Assembly: GCA_002943765.1 (NCBI GenBank)
Contig: PQWQ01000003.1
Location: forward strand, 372,001 to 436,000
Direction of reading: 5' to 3'
DNA length: 64,000 bases
Origin: Psoroptes ovis
Taxonomy: Eukaryota; Arthropoda; Arachnida; Sarcoptiformes; Psoroptidae
A program made the position numbers and the translations under genes. Under the pieces are notes generated by a model. It had not been told where the DNA came from and searched no databases. It was given only the letters and a program-made list of their open reading frames with translations. Numbering within the stretch: the stretch's first letter is position 1; every line of letters starts with the position of its first letter. Shown piece after piece: positions 1-9,681 of the stretch.

Positions 1-1302
1 ACAACAATTATTGACCATTATTTTAGCGACCAAGTCGCTTCAAATTGACCAATGATTAAGATAAAAATTTTTATTGGTCGAAATATGGCAACAACAAAAC
101 TTGACCAATTTGAAAATTCACCCAATTTGAAATTTTTTATCAAAATGACTAATCACAATTCAAATATTTGTATTTGTATTCATTTAATTTTTTGATATTT
201 TGAAGCTTCATTTATTCATAAATTGTTTGATCTATCGCTCCCAGACAACTCCTACATCCAACTTCTCAAATAATGATTGAAACCTTGAAAAAATAGTAAT
301 TATTTCAACATTAATAATAATAATACCAATAATAAGAATAGTGATATTTTCGCTTTTTTAAATGGTAAATAATTATCATTTGTAATTTTTCCGAACAATT
401 GTTATTATGATCACTGGAATAATAATAATTCAAAGGAAATTGATACAAAATAATATTCACACAAGTAAATAATGAATGAATAAATAGATAAACCCCAACA
501 AACAATAGTTGCCAATCGACTAAACGACCAAACACTAAATTAAAACTATAACCCGACCACATAATAAATACACACACAAAACCTTTTGCCACAATTTATA
601 ACAAAACAAATAAATATTGTCAAAAATATAAATGAAAATGAATTATAAAATATCAAAAATTTGGTAAATACAAAGCTAAATAATAGAAAAAAGTGATTAA
701 CATTCTTTTGGATCATTCATTCATTCATTTTATTATTATTATCATCATCAAATACGAATAATAAATGATGATTCATTTCACATTTCATCTTCACCAAAAT
801 CATCTGACTTTCGATCAATTTTTGTCTATTATTATTAACCGAAATAAATACCAACATACACAAACACATAGACCCAACGACACAATAGTTTGTTTCAATT
901 ATTATCATTTTATTTTTCGTAATTTATCCAAGACTAAATAATGTATTTTATTATTAATGTCTATTGTTATTATTGGCCAAAAAAAAAATTACAATCATGT
1001 AATACATAATACACATTGAACAATCGAACAAACAATGGAAAATAACATGTTGACATTTTAAAGTTTAATTTGATATTTGATATATTTTTTTTTCCCAAAT
1101 ATTTATGTTTCAATGTATTTTCTTAATGTACAAATAACATAGAGATAATTATTTTATTGATACTAATAACTGGCTGACTAATACTTTTAATATTTTTGGT
1201 TATTTTGTCTTTGGTTATTATTCATTCATTCATTTTTTTCACCAAAAAAAAAATTATTTTCACGTTCATTGAATCAATTATCAATATTTATTTGATAAAG
1301 TA
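1..1302. other. AT-rich intergenic DNA, no gene seen
   Basis: Very AT-rich sequence with short simple-sequence runs. Open frames on the minus strand near 311-592 and 717-908 are low in complexity and resemble no family I know. No splice-bounded coding exon, tRNA or transposon end could be supported. Confidence 0.6.
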
Positions 1303-1388
1303 TTATGGTTGTCCGTAAAGTTCTGGCCGATTTTCATGAACAACTATATCGTGATTAAGCGGAATGAACTTTTCAGACAGCCTAATAT
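1303..1388 (+). mobile_element. Mariner-type mini-MITE, subfamily A, copy 1
   Basis: About 85 bp. The left end reads TGGTTGTCCGTAAAGTTC and the right end is its near inverse, GAACTTTTCAGACAGCCTA. The interior holds the family core GGCCGATTTTCATGA. TA dinucleotides flank the ends, as expected for Tc1/mariner insertions. It is somewhat diverged from the family consensus. Confidence 0.85.
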
Positions 1389-2166
1389 TTTGTAGGATGT
1401 TTTTTTAGGATTATTAATAGTCCTGTTATGAGGATGAGGATGATGATATTAATCAATTTAATTCGGTATTTTCTCCTACAACATTTACATCAGTATTTAA
1501 TGTGTATTTCAATTATGATTAAAGTCTGAAGAATTTATTGATTAAACATTTTAATTTAATGTTTGTTTATGTTCAATTTTATTTAATCATATATGAATAA
1601 ATACATTCGCAACGGTTCAATGGTCGTTTTATGTTCATTTTTTTCTGTTTGGTTGATGAAAATGAAAATAATATTTCATTATTTTCTCGTTAAATGATAA
1701 TAAAAATGATGATTCGAATAAAATAACATTTTTCAAAGACATTTTTTTTTCCGTTTTCACTGTTGTTGTCGCCATATTAATTCGGATATTTGATGATATT
1801 TGCTTTACATCATCATCAATGTTTTCAATTCAAATAATTAATAATTGATGAATTCTCTTTTTGGCTTTTTCAATAAACATTGATATAAAATGATGATGAT
1901 TTGGATGTGGGACGATCAAATGTCCATATAATGTACATGATGGAATGGGTCATTTATTTGAAGAGAACGAAAGCAAATCATATATGCATTGAAATTTTTA
2001 ATAATTCAAAAAAAATTTATCCCTATTGAACATCATTGAAAGTTGTTTTTGAACAAAGTTTTTTGATACACAAAAAAAATCGTTTGACCATTTCCAATTC
2101 AATAATCTTTCAATAATCATTCAATAATATCATTCTGATATTTAATGATATTATCATTATAATCTA

Positions 2167-2245
2167 TTAGGCTGTCCGAAAAGTTCTTGCCGATTTTTCA
2201 TAATTCTCTACGATATAATCGGCAAAAACTTTCCGGACAATCTAA
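2167..2245 (+). mobile_element. Mariner-type mini-MITE, subfamily B, copy 2
   Basis: A 79-bp element beginning TTAGGCTGTCCGAAAAGTTC and ending with the inverse CCGGACAATCTAA. In this subfamily the inner arms also pair (CTTGCCGATT with AATCGGCAAAAAC), so the whole element folds into a hairpin with a stem of about 28 bp. The loop contains CTCTACGAT. Confidence 0.88.
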
Positions 2246-2543
2246 TATACAACATGAACATTTGATGATGATCATTGATGAATTATTGATTTGTATTTAT
2301 TTATTATTATTTCGGGAAAAAAAATTAAAACATGTGATCAAATGAAAGACTAATAAAATGAATAATTTCTTCATTGACTTTGAACAACGCAACAAAATGA
2401 AAACTTTATTTAGATAATATCAATGATAATGACGATGATAATATCATAAACATATGAATATATCGATGATAATAATAATAATTTAATAATTTAGTTATTA
2501 CCAATACAATGTATCGATTATTATGTGAAAAATAATCACAGAA

Positions 2544-2620
2544 TTAGATTGTCCGAAAAGTTCATTCCGGCCGAATCACGATAGAGTTGAAAATCGGCTA
2601 GATTTTTTCGGACAGCTTAA
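2544..2620 (-). mobile_element. Mariner-type mini-MITE, subfamily A, copy 3
   Basis: Terminal repeats TTAGATTGTCCGAAAAGTTC and TTTTTTCGGACAGCTTAA. The core AAAATCGGC reads leftward, so the element is inverted relative to copy 1. It is followed by TATTATT, the usual AT-rich target context. Confidence 0.85.
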
Positions 2621-2902
2621 TATTATTTCAGAAAACAAATTATTTTAAATGTAATATTATTAAAATTGAAAAACTTTTTGTTTCTGTCTTTCTAAGAAAA
2701 AAGAAAATAAGACAATATTTATCTTATCTTATTTGAATTGAAAAGAAAAAATTTCATTAAAAAGAAAAATTCAGAAAATTTAGTTAAGTTATTATTATCT
2801 GTTATCCGATTGAAAATCTGTCATTTAAATGGCACGAAGAATTAAGCTTACGAAATTTCCGTAATAACTAAAATCATGATTTATGAAATAATACTAATAA
2901 TA

Positions 2903-2982
2903 TTAGGTTGTCCCATAAGTTCTTACCGTTTTTCATATGAAAAAAAATTTAAAAAACGGCAAGAACTTATGGGACAACCTAA
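2903..2982. mobile_element. Mariner-type mini-MITE, subfamily C (long perfect hairpin), copy 4
   Basis: An 80-bp, nearly perfect palindrome. The left arm starts TTAGGTTGTCCCATAAGTTC and the right arm ends AACTTATGGGACAACCTAA. The arms pair over about 28 bp with one mismatch (TTACCG against CGGCAA) around an AT-rich loop. Its TIR carries CCCATAAG where the other copies have CCGAAAAG, so it comes from a related but distinct lineage. The high arm identity suggests it is comparatively young. Confidence 0.9.
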
Positions 2983-3164
2983 TAATAATAATCATATTAT
3001 TATTATCAATTCGATTCACAAAAAGTTTATTTTTTGATTTTATTTCATTTCAAATCATTTCATTTTATTTTAATTAACTGAAAAAAAACGATTCAATTTC
3101 AATAAAATATTCTCGCACAATTTTCAATTTTGAAAATAATCGTCAATATATTATCAATATTGAA

Positions 3165-3245
3165 TTAGGTTATCCGAAAAGTTCTGGCCGATTTTCATAT
3201 ACAACTCTATCGTGATTAAGCCGAATTAATTTTTCGGACAACCTT
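3165..3245 (+). mobile_element. Mariner-type mini-MITE, subfamily A, copy 5
   Basis: Begins TTAGGTTATCCGAAAAGTTC, carries GGCCGATTTTCATAT and a CTCTATCGTGATTAAGCCG centre, and ends TTTTTCGGACAACCTTT. The last bases of the right TIR have decayed. Confidence 0.85.
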
Positions 3246-5399
3246 TGAAGATATTTCACAATATTCTTTGATTATTCTTTGATTATATTAGGTAATTCAT
3301 ACGTCTGCGATAATTCTTGACATTTTAAATTCACATTTTCTTAATTTTTTTCACTTATCTTTTCGCTGATTTTCGGATGACATCATTGATTTCATTTCCC
3401 TCTTCAAAATGCAATCATAGGATTTTCTCCATTTTCTCCCGATTATTCTCGGGTCCATCAACTCTCAATCAATAATTATATTGATAATTTCAATATTATC
3501 ACATAGATATTGTATTTCGAGCATTGAAAAAGTCTCTTTCAAAATCGATTATTAGTCTTCATTTTCAAAATTCTATGAATTATTTAAATTTCACTTTCGA
3601 CTGTCTGACAAAATTGACGAATGAAATTTTTTGAAAAAAGAAGAAATTCAATTTCAAATATCATTTCCCAATCATCATTATTATTAATATTGATTCAATA
3701 TCAATATCAAAATTTGAAACATTTTTTTTATTCAAATATTGATCTATTCGATGATGATGATCATGATGATCATGATGATCATTGATCAATATTGGAATTT
3801 CGTTTTTTTTTTTTTTTAAATTTCGATTCGATCACACATGTAAATAAACCTTGAATACATACATACGGGTCATTTATTGAACGATTGATATATATTTGGG
3901 GTAAAATAATATTTATCTTATTAGATATAATAGACCAAGGGAAGAAAATGAAAATAAATAATATTCGGTACATTTATTTATTTCTTTTGAATTTATGCTG
4001 TGAAATTATTTTCCAAAGAAAATAAATAAAATAAAATTTGGACCATATAATCGGAAACGTATAATAATAATAATAATAATGGATTGAATATGAATTTATA
4101 AAAATAATAAATGAAAATTTTTATTTTTATTTTTTCATTTTTTTCAAAAATAATTTCCGTTGTATTTATTATATTGAGCTGTCCGAAAAATTCATTACGC
4201 TTAATCAATAGAGTTGCTCATGAAAATCGGCCAGAACTTTTCGGACAATCTAATATCATATATGTGGGACCATGGAACCATGGAAATTGCTAAATACTGA
4301 TGTATGGATGATGATGATGATGGATGCAACACGAATATTTTTCGTTTCCCCACATGGAAATATATGGATTTTGTTATATTTGTATTTGTAAATTATTATT
4401 ATTATTATTTATTTTAATTTCCGTATGAAATTTTCGGTGGAGAAAAGAAGAGAAAAAAATGAAAATTTTCAAAAATAAAAATTTTCGAAAATAAATAAAT
4501 AAATAATCATGGTCAATAATGATGATGATGATGATGATAACTGTGATATAATGATAATGATAATAAATTAACCAAAAAATAAGCGCCAAAGAGGATAATG
4601 GACAATTTAATGAACAATGAAATTTAACGATTTTCGAGGGACGATGTAAAAAGCGAAACACAAGGGTTCATGTATCATCAAAGATGATAAGATGACAGAT
4701 AGGCCGAGTACCAAGTGCCAATTCAGTAAATGAATAAATGCATTCAAAACAATGGCGAACTATGATTTGATTAAATGACAGAAATTCATGACGAAATTCA
4801 TGATTTTCGAAATATTTTCAATGGTTAATGCCTTTGAATTTCACTTGAATTTTCATGTCTCATTAAAATTTATTAGTTTTTTAATGTAATAATTTTTTAC
4901 GATTTTTTTCTACTTTCAAAAAAATATTAATTTTAACCTTGAATTATTTTTCCAACTTCAATTCAACCCGACCCTGTTGTATGCAGAAAAGAGAAAAAAA
5001 AACACTCATATTTCAAACATTTCAAAACGTGCAAAAAACAATGGAAAATGAAGGGAAAAATGTCACCAAAAGGGTTTGTAAAAGTCAAAATTTTTGATTA
5101 TTCAAAGCCATTTGAATTGCATTATGGTGTACAATGAATTCATTGAATGTGGTATACAACAATTCAAATATTTGTTTAAATATTTTTAGCTTTGAATGGT
5201 GAAAATTATTTTAATTTTCAAATTTTTTTTTTTTTTTTTTTTTTTGATTAGAAAGTTTCCATTTATTCAATCCTCTATTCATTCATTTTACATTCATTCA
5301 ATTCATTGATTCAATTCATTGAATTAAAATTCATTTTGATTATTAAAATCATTTCATTATGTTTGTTCGTTTGTTTGACGAAATCTAGAAAATTTGAGA
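3246..5399. other. AT-rich intergenic DNA with one MITE (4,174-4,253)
   Basis: Simple-sequence runs dominate, for example GATGATCAT repeats near 3,751-3,790 and a poly-T tract at about 5,224-5,245. Apart from the MITE copy I see no coding exon with a recognisable protein, no RNA gene and no other transposon end. Confidence 0.6.
4174..4253 (-). mobile_element. Mariner-type mini-MITE, subfamily A, copy 6
   Basis: Left TIR TTGAGCTGTCCGAAAAATTC and right TIR GAACTTTTCGGACAATCTAA. The core GAAAATCGGCC is in reverse orientation. Flanked by ATA on the left and TATCATA on the right. Confidence 0.86.
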
Positions 5400-5407
5400 T
5401 CTAAAAT
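5400..5407. repeat. Left 8-bp target-site duplication of the hAT-like element
   Basis: TCTAAAAT here corresponds to TCTAGAAT at 9,674-9,681 (7 of 8 identical). An 8-bp duplication is the hallmark of hAT-superfamily insertion. Confidence 0.7.
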
Positions 5408-5418
5408 TAGAGCTTTCA

Positions 5419-5520
5419 ATACCGGGATACCGGGATCCCGAATACCGGGATACCGGACGATTTTGGTCCGGTATTGAATACCGGTATTCATGCAAAAAAT
5501 ACCGGTATTTCGGTATTGCT
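5419..5520. repeat. Sub-terminal CCGGTATT motif cluster (left end of the hAT-like element)
   Basis: Repeated, partly palindromic copies of ATACCGG/CCGGTATT, including GGGATCCCG and ACCGGTATT dyads. A matching cluster in inverse orientation lies inside the right end, at about 9,586-9,660. Inferred to be transposase-binding or palindromic end structure. Confidence 0.65.
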
Positions 5521-5692
5521 TAAATAGATTTAAATTCAACTTTCGCACAAGAAAATTTATTTAAATTGATTTCAATGTATCTTTTCGAATATAAACGAAC
5601 AATTTCTTTGCATTGAAATTCATATAAGGCACATTTATGATTAGCACCGATAATGGCAACTTTGGTGCGATGGCTCATATTATGCGTCTACT

Positions 5693-5707
5693 TCCTAAGG
5701 GCTACTT
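5693..5707. repeat. 15-bp target-site duplication of the non-LTR element (3' side)
   Basis: TCCTAAGGGCTACTT occurs here and again, identical, at 9,082-9,096. The two copies bracket the retroelement exactly where its 3' tail ends and its 5' end begins. This is the length range expected for target-primed reverse transcription. Confidence 0.75.
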
Positions 5708-8700
5708 AATAATAACAATCTTTTATTAATCGGTGCTCTGCTCAAGCATTTGCATCTCTTGAATATAATATAAATAATAATAATAATAATTTAATAATGC
5801 GGGTTATCCTTTTCGGATATTATCGCAAGAAATTGAAAATTAAAGATAAAAAAAGTTTATGTAGCTCAGTTTTTTGTGTTGCCTTGTTTCATGTGTTTTG
5901 TGTCTGCATGTTGTATATGTAAGAACATAGTTTGTGAAATTGTTTGTGTGTGTTTTTGTCGGTGATAAATTTGTTGAGTGTGTCTATGTTGTGTAGATTG
6001 AGTTGTTGTTTGATGCTTGTGTAGTGTGTGCAATGTAATAATATGTGTTCTATGCTCTGTGGTGTGTTGCTGCACGTGCAGAGATTGTTTTGTGTTCTTT
6101 GTATCCTATGTAAGTATTCTTTGTTGTTCCCGTGTCCAGTGTAAAATTGTGTAGTGAAAAAGTTTTTGATTGTGTAGTTTGGAATTTTGTAGGTGTGAAA
6201 GAATTTTTTAAAAGTGTCATTTGTATTTGTGTATAATTTTTTGAATATGTCTTCTTTTGTTAATTCTGAGTATTCTTTGAAATTTAAATGTGTTATATTT
6301 TGTGGAGTGTTGTTGGTTTTGTACAGTGTCTTTGTGTGTTTCAGGTGTATGTGTGTGTCTAGTGGTTCTGTTTGTGTTAAAATGTATGTGCATGATGATG
6401 ATATTGTTCTGTATGCTTGTAATGTGTTTCTCAGAATCTGTTGTTCTAGTGTTTTTAGTTTGTTCATTTGTTTTTGTGTAATGTGATTGGCCCAGATTTC
6501 GGAACCATATGTCAGTGTCGATCTTATTAATCCTTTGTATAGTATTAGCCTTTTTCTTGTGTTAATACCGTATGTGTTTTTGCAGAAATTAAATAATGTG
6601 TTTTTGATTCTTGTTGTCTTGTTTATTATGTTGTCTATGTGTGGTTTGAAGTTTAATTTGTTTTTGTGTTTGTGTGTTTCAAATGTAATTCCGAGTATTT
6701 TAATGTTTTTTGTGTATTCTATTGTGTTGTTGTTTAGTGTAACTGGGGTGTTTGTTTCGTGTTTGTGGAAATGTGTGATGTATGTTTTTTGTGTATTGAT
6801 TGTTAATTGGTGTTCTGTTGACCACTTGTTGATGAAATTGATTGTCTCTTGTATTGTAGATGTTAGATTTGTAATGTTGTTGTTTTTGCATATAACTGTT
6901 AGGTCGTCTGCGTATGCGTGTATGTTTGCGTTGGGTATTTTGAAGTTATTCAGTAGTGTGTTTATGAGTATGTTCCCTATCACAGTGTTGGTGATAGAGG
7001 GCATACTGCGGGCAGCCTTTGTATAATATTTTTGTTTTTGTGATTGTGTTGTATTTGAATATGATTTGTCTGTCACTTAAAAAGCTTTGTGTGATTTTTG
7101 TGATGTGTCTTGGGAAGTTTGTGTTGTCTAATATGTCTGTGATGTCGTGCCAACGAGCGTTGTCAAAGGCTCCTGTGTAGTCAATTGTAAGTGTGGCTGT
7201 TAGTTGTTTATCTTTTCTGTGTTTCATGATTTCTGTGGTGATGTTTTTCAATGCTGTGATTGTGGATTTGTTGTGTGTGAAACCATGTTGATTTTGATTG
7301 ATAATGTTGTTTGTTTCTAGGTAGTTTTGAATGTGTAAGTGTATAATCTTCTCTAAAATTTTTCCTACGTTGGATAGCAAACTTAATGGTCTGTAATTTT
7401 TGACAGCGTTGTAATCATTTTTGTTTGGTTTTGGTATAAGAATTAATGTAGCTGTTTTCCATGGTTTTGGGAAATGGCCTAACTGTAGGCATTTTGTGAA
7501 TAATTTTGATAATATATTGGCAATTTTGTTCTTTAGTTGTTTTAGCATCTGGTTTGTTATTAAATCGATTCCCGGAGATTTATTATTTTTGTTGTTTGTT
7601 ATGATTCGTTTCACCATGTTTGCAGTAATATTGATTTGGTTTGTGTCTAGTATATTTGTTGATGTCAAATTTTGTCTGTGGTTTGTAATTTGGATATTGT
7701 GGAAAATATTATTAAGTAAGAATTCTATTTTGTCTTCTTGTTGGTTGTGCGGAGTTTCATCTAAAATTGGTAAGGTTAGATTTCTTGGATTTAAAATTGA
7801 TTTGACAATTTTATACGTATTACCCCAGGGGTTTTTCGTTTTAGTTTCTTCTAGAAAGTCTTTCCAGCTCTTACTTTTTTTCTTTCTTATTGTATTGACA
7901 TATTTGTTCCTATATCTTCTGTATTCTGATAATAATATTAATTTTTTTTCCTGGTTGACTTCGTGATAATAAAGATTCCTTAGATTTCTAACCGTGTCTT
8001 TCATCAGTTCTAGTTCATTATCCCACCACGGGTTTTTGTTTTCCATGTTGATGTGTGTTCTTTTCGTTGGTATTGTTTTGTATGCCGCTTCTTGTATGTG
8101 TTTGGTTAGTCTCGTGACAATTGAATCAACTTGCTCTGTTGTGTTTGCCATATTTATGTCTTGGTCTAGTGAATTAATGATTGTGGTGGTGAAATAATTT
8201 CTGAATTCTGTCCAATTTGCTTTGTTTTCGTTGAATTTCCTAGTTGAGAAAGGTATTTTGATTAGCAAATTTTCTGTTCTGTAAGTGTATAGAATTGTTG
8301 TGTGATCAAATATTGAATTGTGGTGTTGTGTTGTGTGCCAGTTTAGTATGTTGTTTACTGCATGACTATTGGTGATGGTCAGGTCTATGATGCTGGAACC
8401 ATTTGGTCTGATGCATGTTGAGCTTTTATTGTTGTGTATGTTTAATTCGTAAGTGTTTATTAGATTTGCAAGCAGGTAACCCATATGATTATTGGTGTGA
8501 TTGTGCCTCAGTGTGTGTTTTGCATTGAGGTCTCCTGCTATAATTAAGGGGTTATCTCTGAATGATTCTATTATATGTTGAAGTAGTTGTATATGTGTAT
8601 TATTAGTGTTGTTTGGTTCGATGTATACGTTGCAGATTATCAGTGATGTCTGTGATAATTTTATTTCAATGGTTGTTATGTTGTTGTTTGAAAAATCGTT

Positions 8701-9081
8701 TAATAGTTTTGTGTATATGTTTGTTTGTGTAATTAAGATTGCTGATTTGGGTATGTTGTTGTTTTTAATGTAATGTATGGTGGATTTTTGTGGGAAACCT
8801 CGAACTTCTGGTGTGTTTCCTGTGAATATAATATAAATGAATGGTTAATCAATTAAAATAAATAAAAATAAGATGAAAATAAAATTGTAAAAATTGTAAA
8901 AATTAAAATTAAAATAAAATAATGAAAATATTGGTATGTAATTAAGCAGTGAATGAGTGTATGAATATGGAATGTGTACTATGTGAGGATGATATGTACA
9001 AATGATATGATAGTTTGCCTATGGTTCACAAGTGTTGCGACCGTCTCCAGTACTCCTTAGACGCTACATTGAAGGTATGAA
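5708..9081 (-). mobile_element. Degenerate Jockey/R1-like non-LTR retrotransposon
   Basis: A 3,374-bp element on the minus strand, inserted in the hAT-like element and bounded by an identical 15-bp duplication. Its 3' end carries ATT-rich simple sequence (about 5,762-5,796 and 5,708-5,716). It encodes, in order, the C-terminal part of an endonuclease/exonuclease/phosphatase (EEP) domain (AGDLNAKH motif), a reverse transcriptase, and a C-terminal CCHC-like knuckle (CTCSNTPQ...HILLHC). I saw no RNase H domain. There is no gag-like ORF1, and the EEP N-terminus is missing. The coding strand is strikingly poor in G, giving a GT-rich plus strand. Confidence 0.85.
5889..8830 (-). pseudogene. EEP endonuclease plus reverse transcriptase ORF, frameshifted and 5'-truncated
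   Basis: From about 8,830 down to about 7,005 the frame reads EEP residues (GDLNAKH near 8,530, then a SIIDLTITN region) followed by RT motifs: KSPGIDLI, an IPKPNK-NYRPLSLL block, NQHGF, a TIDYTGAFD block that replaces the usual D-x-x-A/S-F-D, and GCPQ. At about 7,000 the frame breaks immediately after GCPQ and the protein continues in another frame down to 5,889. That part includes the catalytic YADD box (about 6,905), a YGSEIW thumb region and the C-terminal cysteine/histidine knuckle. In-frame TAA closes the reading frame just above 8,830, so about 70-80 EEP residues are absent. The copy cannot make an intact polyprotein. Confidence 0.85.
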
Positions 9082-9096
9082 TCCTAAGGGCTACTT
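9082..9096. repeat. 15-bp target-site duplication of the non-LTR element (5' side)
   Basis: Identical copy (TCCTAAGGGCTACTT) of the sequence at 5,693-5,707. It flanks the 5' end of the minus-strand retroelement. Confidence 0.75.
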
Positions 9097-9673
9097 CTTA
9101 ACTCAAGTCCTAATTCAATTTTGCTCACTCAAAAGCGGTGTAAAACAAAATTTTTAAAATAATTATCAGTAATAGTAGTAATAATAGTAATAACTTGATA
9201 GTAAAAATTCTATTTTATATTTTCTAATTTACTAATCGAAATTCGAAATAAAATTCTAAATTTTGTAAGAATTTGTAATAACTTTTCGGACATTTTTTAT
9301 CTTTTGGTGTGCAAATTATTTAATTTTTTGTTGTTTGGATTAAAACATTGATTAATCAATTGAATTAATCATACGGTAAGTTTCAATTTGTATTAATGTA
9401 AATAATATCAATTGTATCAATTTGTAAAATTATATTTATACGTATATGTAAAGATATCAATACGTGATATCATTTTTTTTCCATTTTTACAATTAAATTT
9501 TATAAAATAACAAGTTAGAATGAAATATTTGTAATTAAAATCAAAATTAGTTTAATTAAAATATGATTGAATTTTTTATTTACAATACCGGTTTTAATAC
9601 CGGGATCCCGGTATTGCAAATTTCCAATACCGAAATACCGGTATTCAGAATTGGCCCGGTATTGAAAGCTCTA

Positions 9674-9681
9674 TCTAGAAT
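9674..9681. repeat. Right 8-bp target-site duplication of the hAT-like element
   Basis: TCTAGAAT, differing at one base from the left copy TCTAAAAT at 5,400-5,407. Confidence 0.7.

Larger units (their letters stand above)
5408..9673. mobile_element. Non-autonomous hAT-like DNA transposon carrying a nested retroelement
   Basis: The ends are inverted repeats: TAGAGCTTTCAATACCGGG at the left and its complement (CCCGGTATTGAAAGCTCTA) at the right, closing at 9,673. They are bounded by an imperfect 8-bp duplication. Just inside each end lies a cluster of CCGGTATT/AATACCGG motifs (about 5,419-5,520 and 9,586-9,660), resembling the sub-terminal transposase-binding arrays known for hAT elements. No hAT transposase is present. 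Without the nested non-LTR element (5,708-9,081) and one copy of its 15-bp duplication, the host element would be about 880 bp and non-autonomous. The hAT assignment rests on TIR form and TSD length, not on a transposase. Confidence 0.75.

Noticed and set aside
1195..1225. TCTTTGGTTAT, the seed end of animal miR-9
   Set aside because: Only the first 11 bases match, and the flanks do not fold into a precursor-like hairpin.
5866..7026. Several plus- and minus-strand open frames of 60-180 codons over the retroelement
   Set aside because: They are antisense or out-of-frame shadows of the reverse transcriptase, rich in Val, Leu, Cys and Phe because of the GT-rich strand.
9270..9302. AACTTTTCGGACA inside the hAT-like element, matching half a MITE end
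   Set aside because: Only about 12 bp match and no partner arm or core sequence is present; it could be chance or an unprovable remnant.
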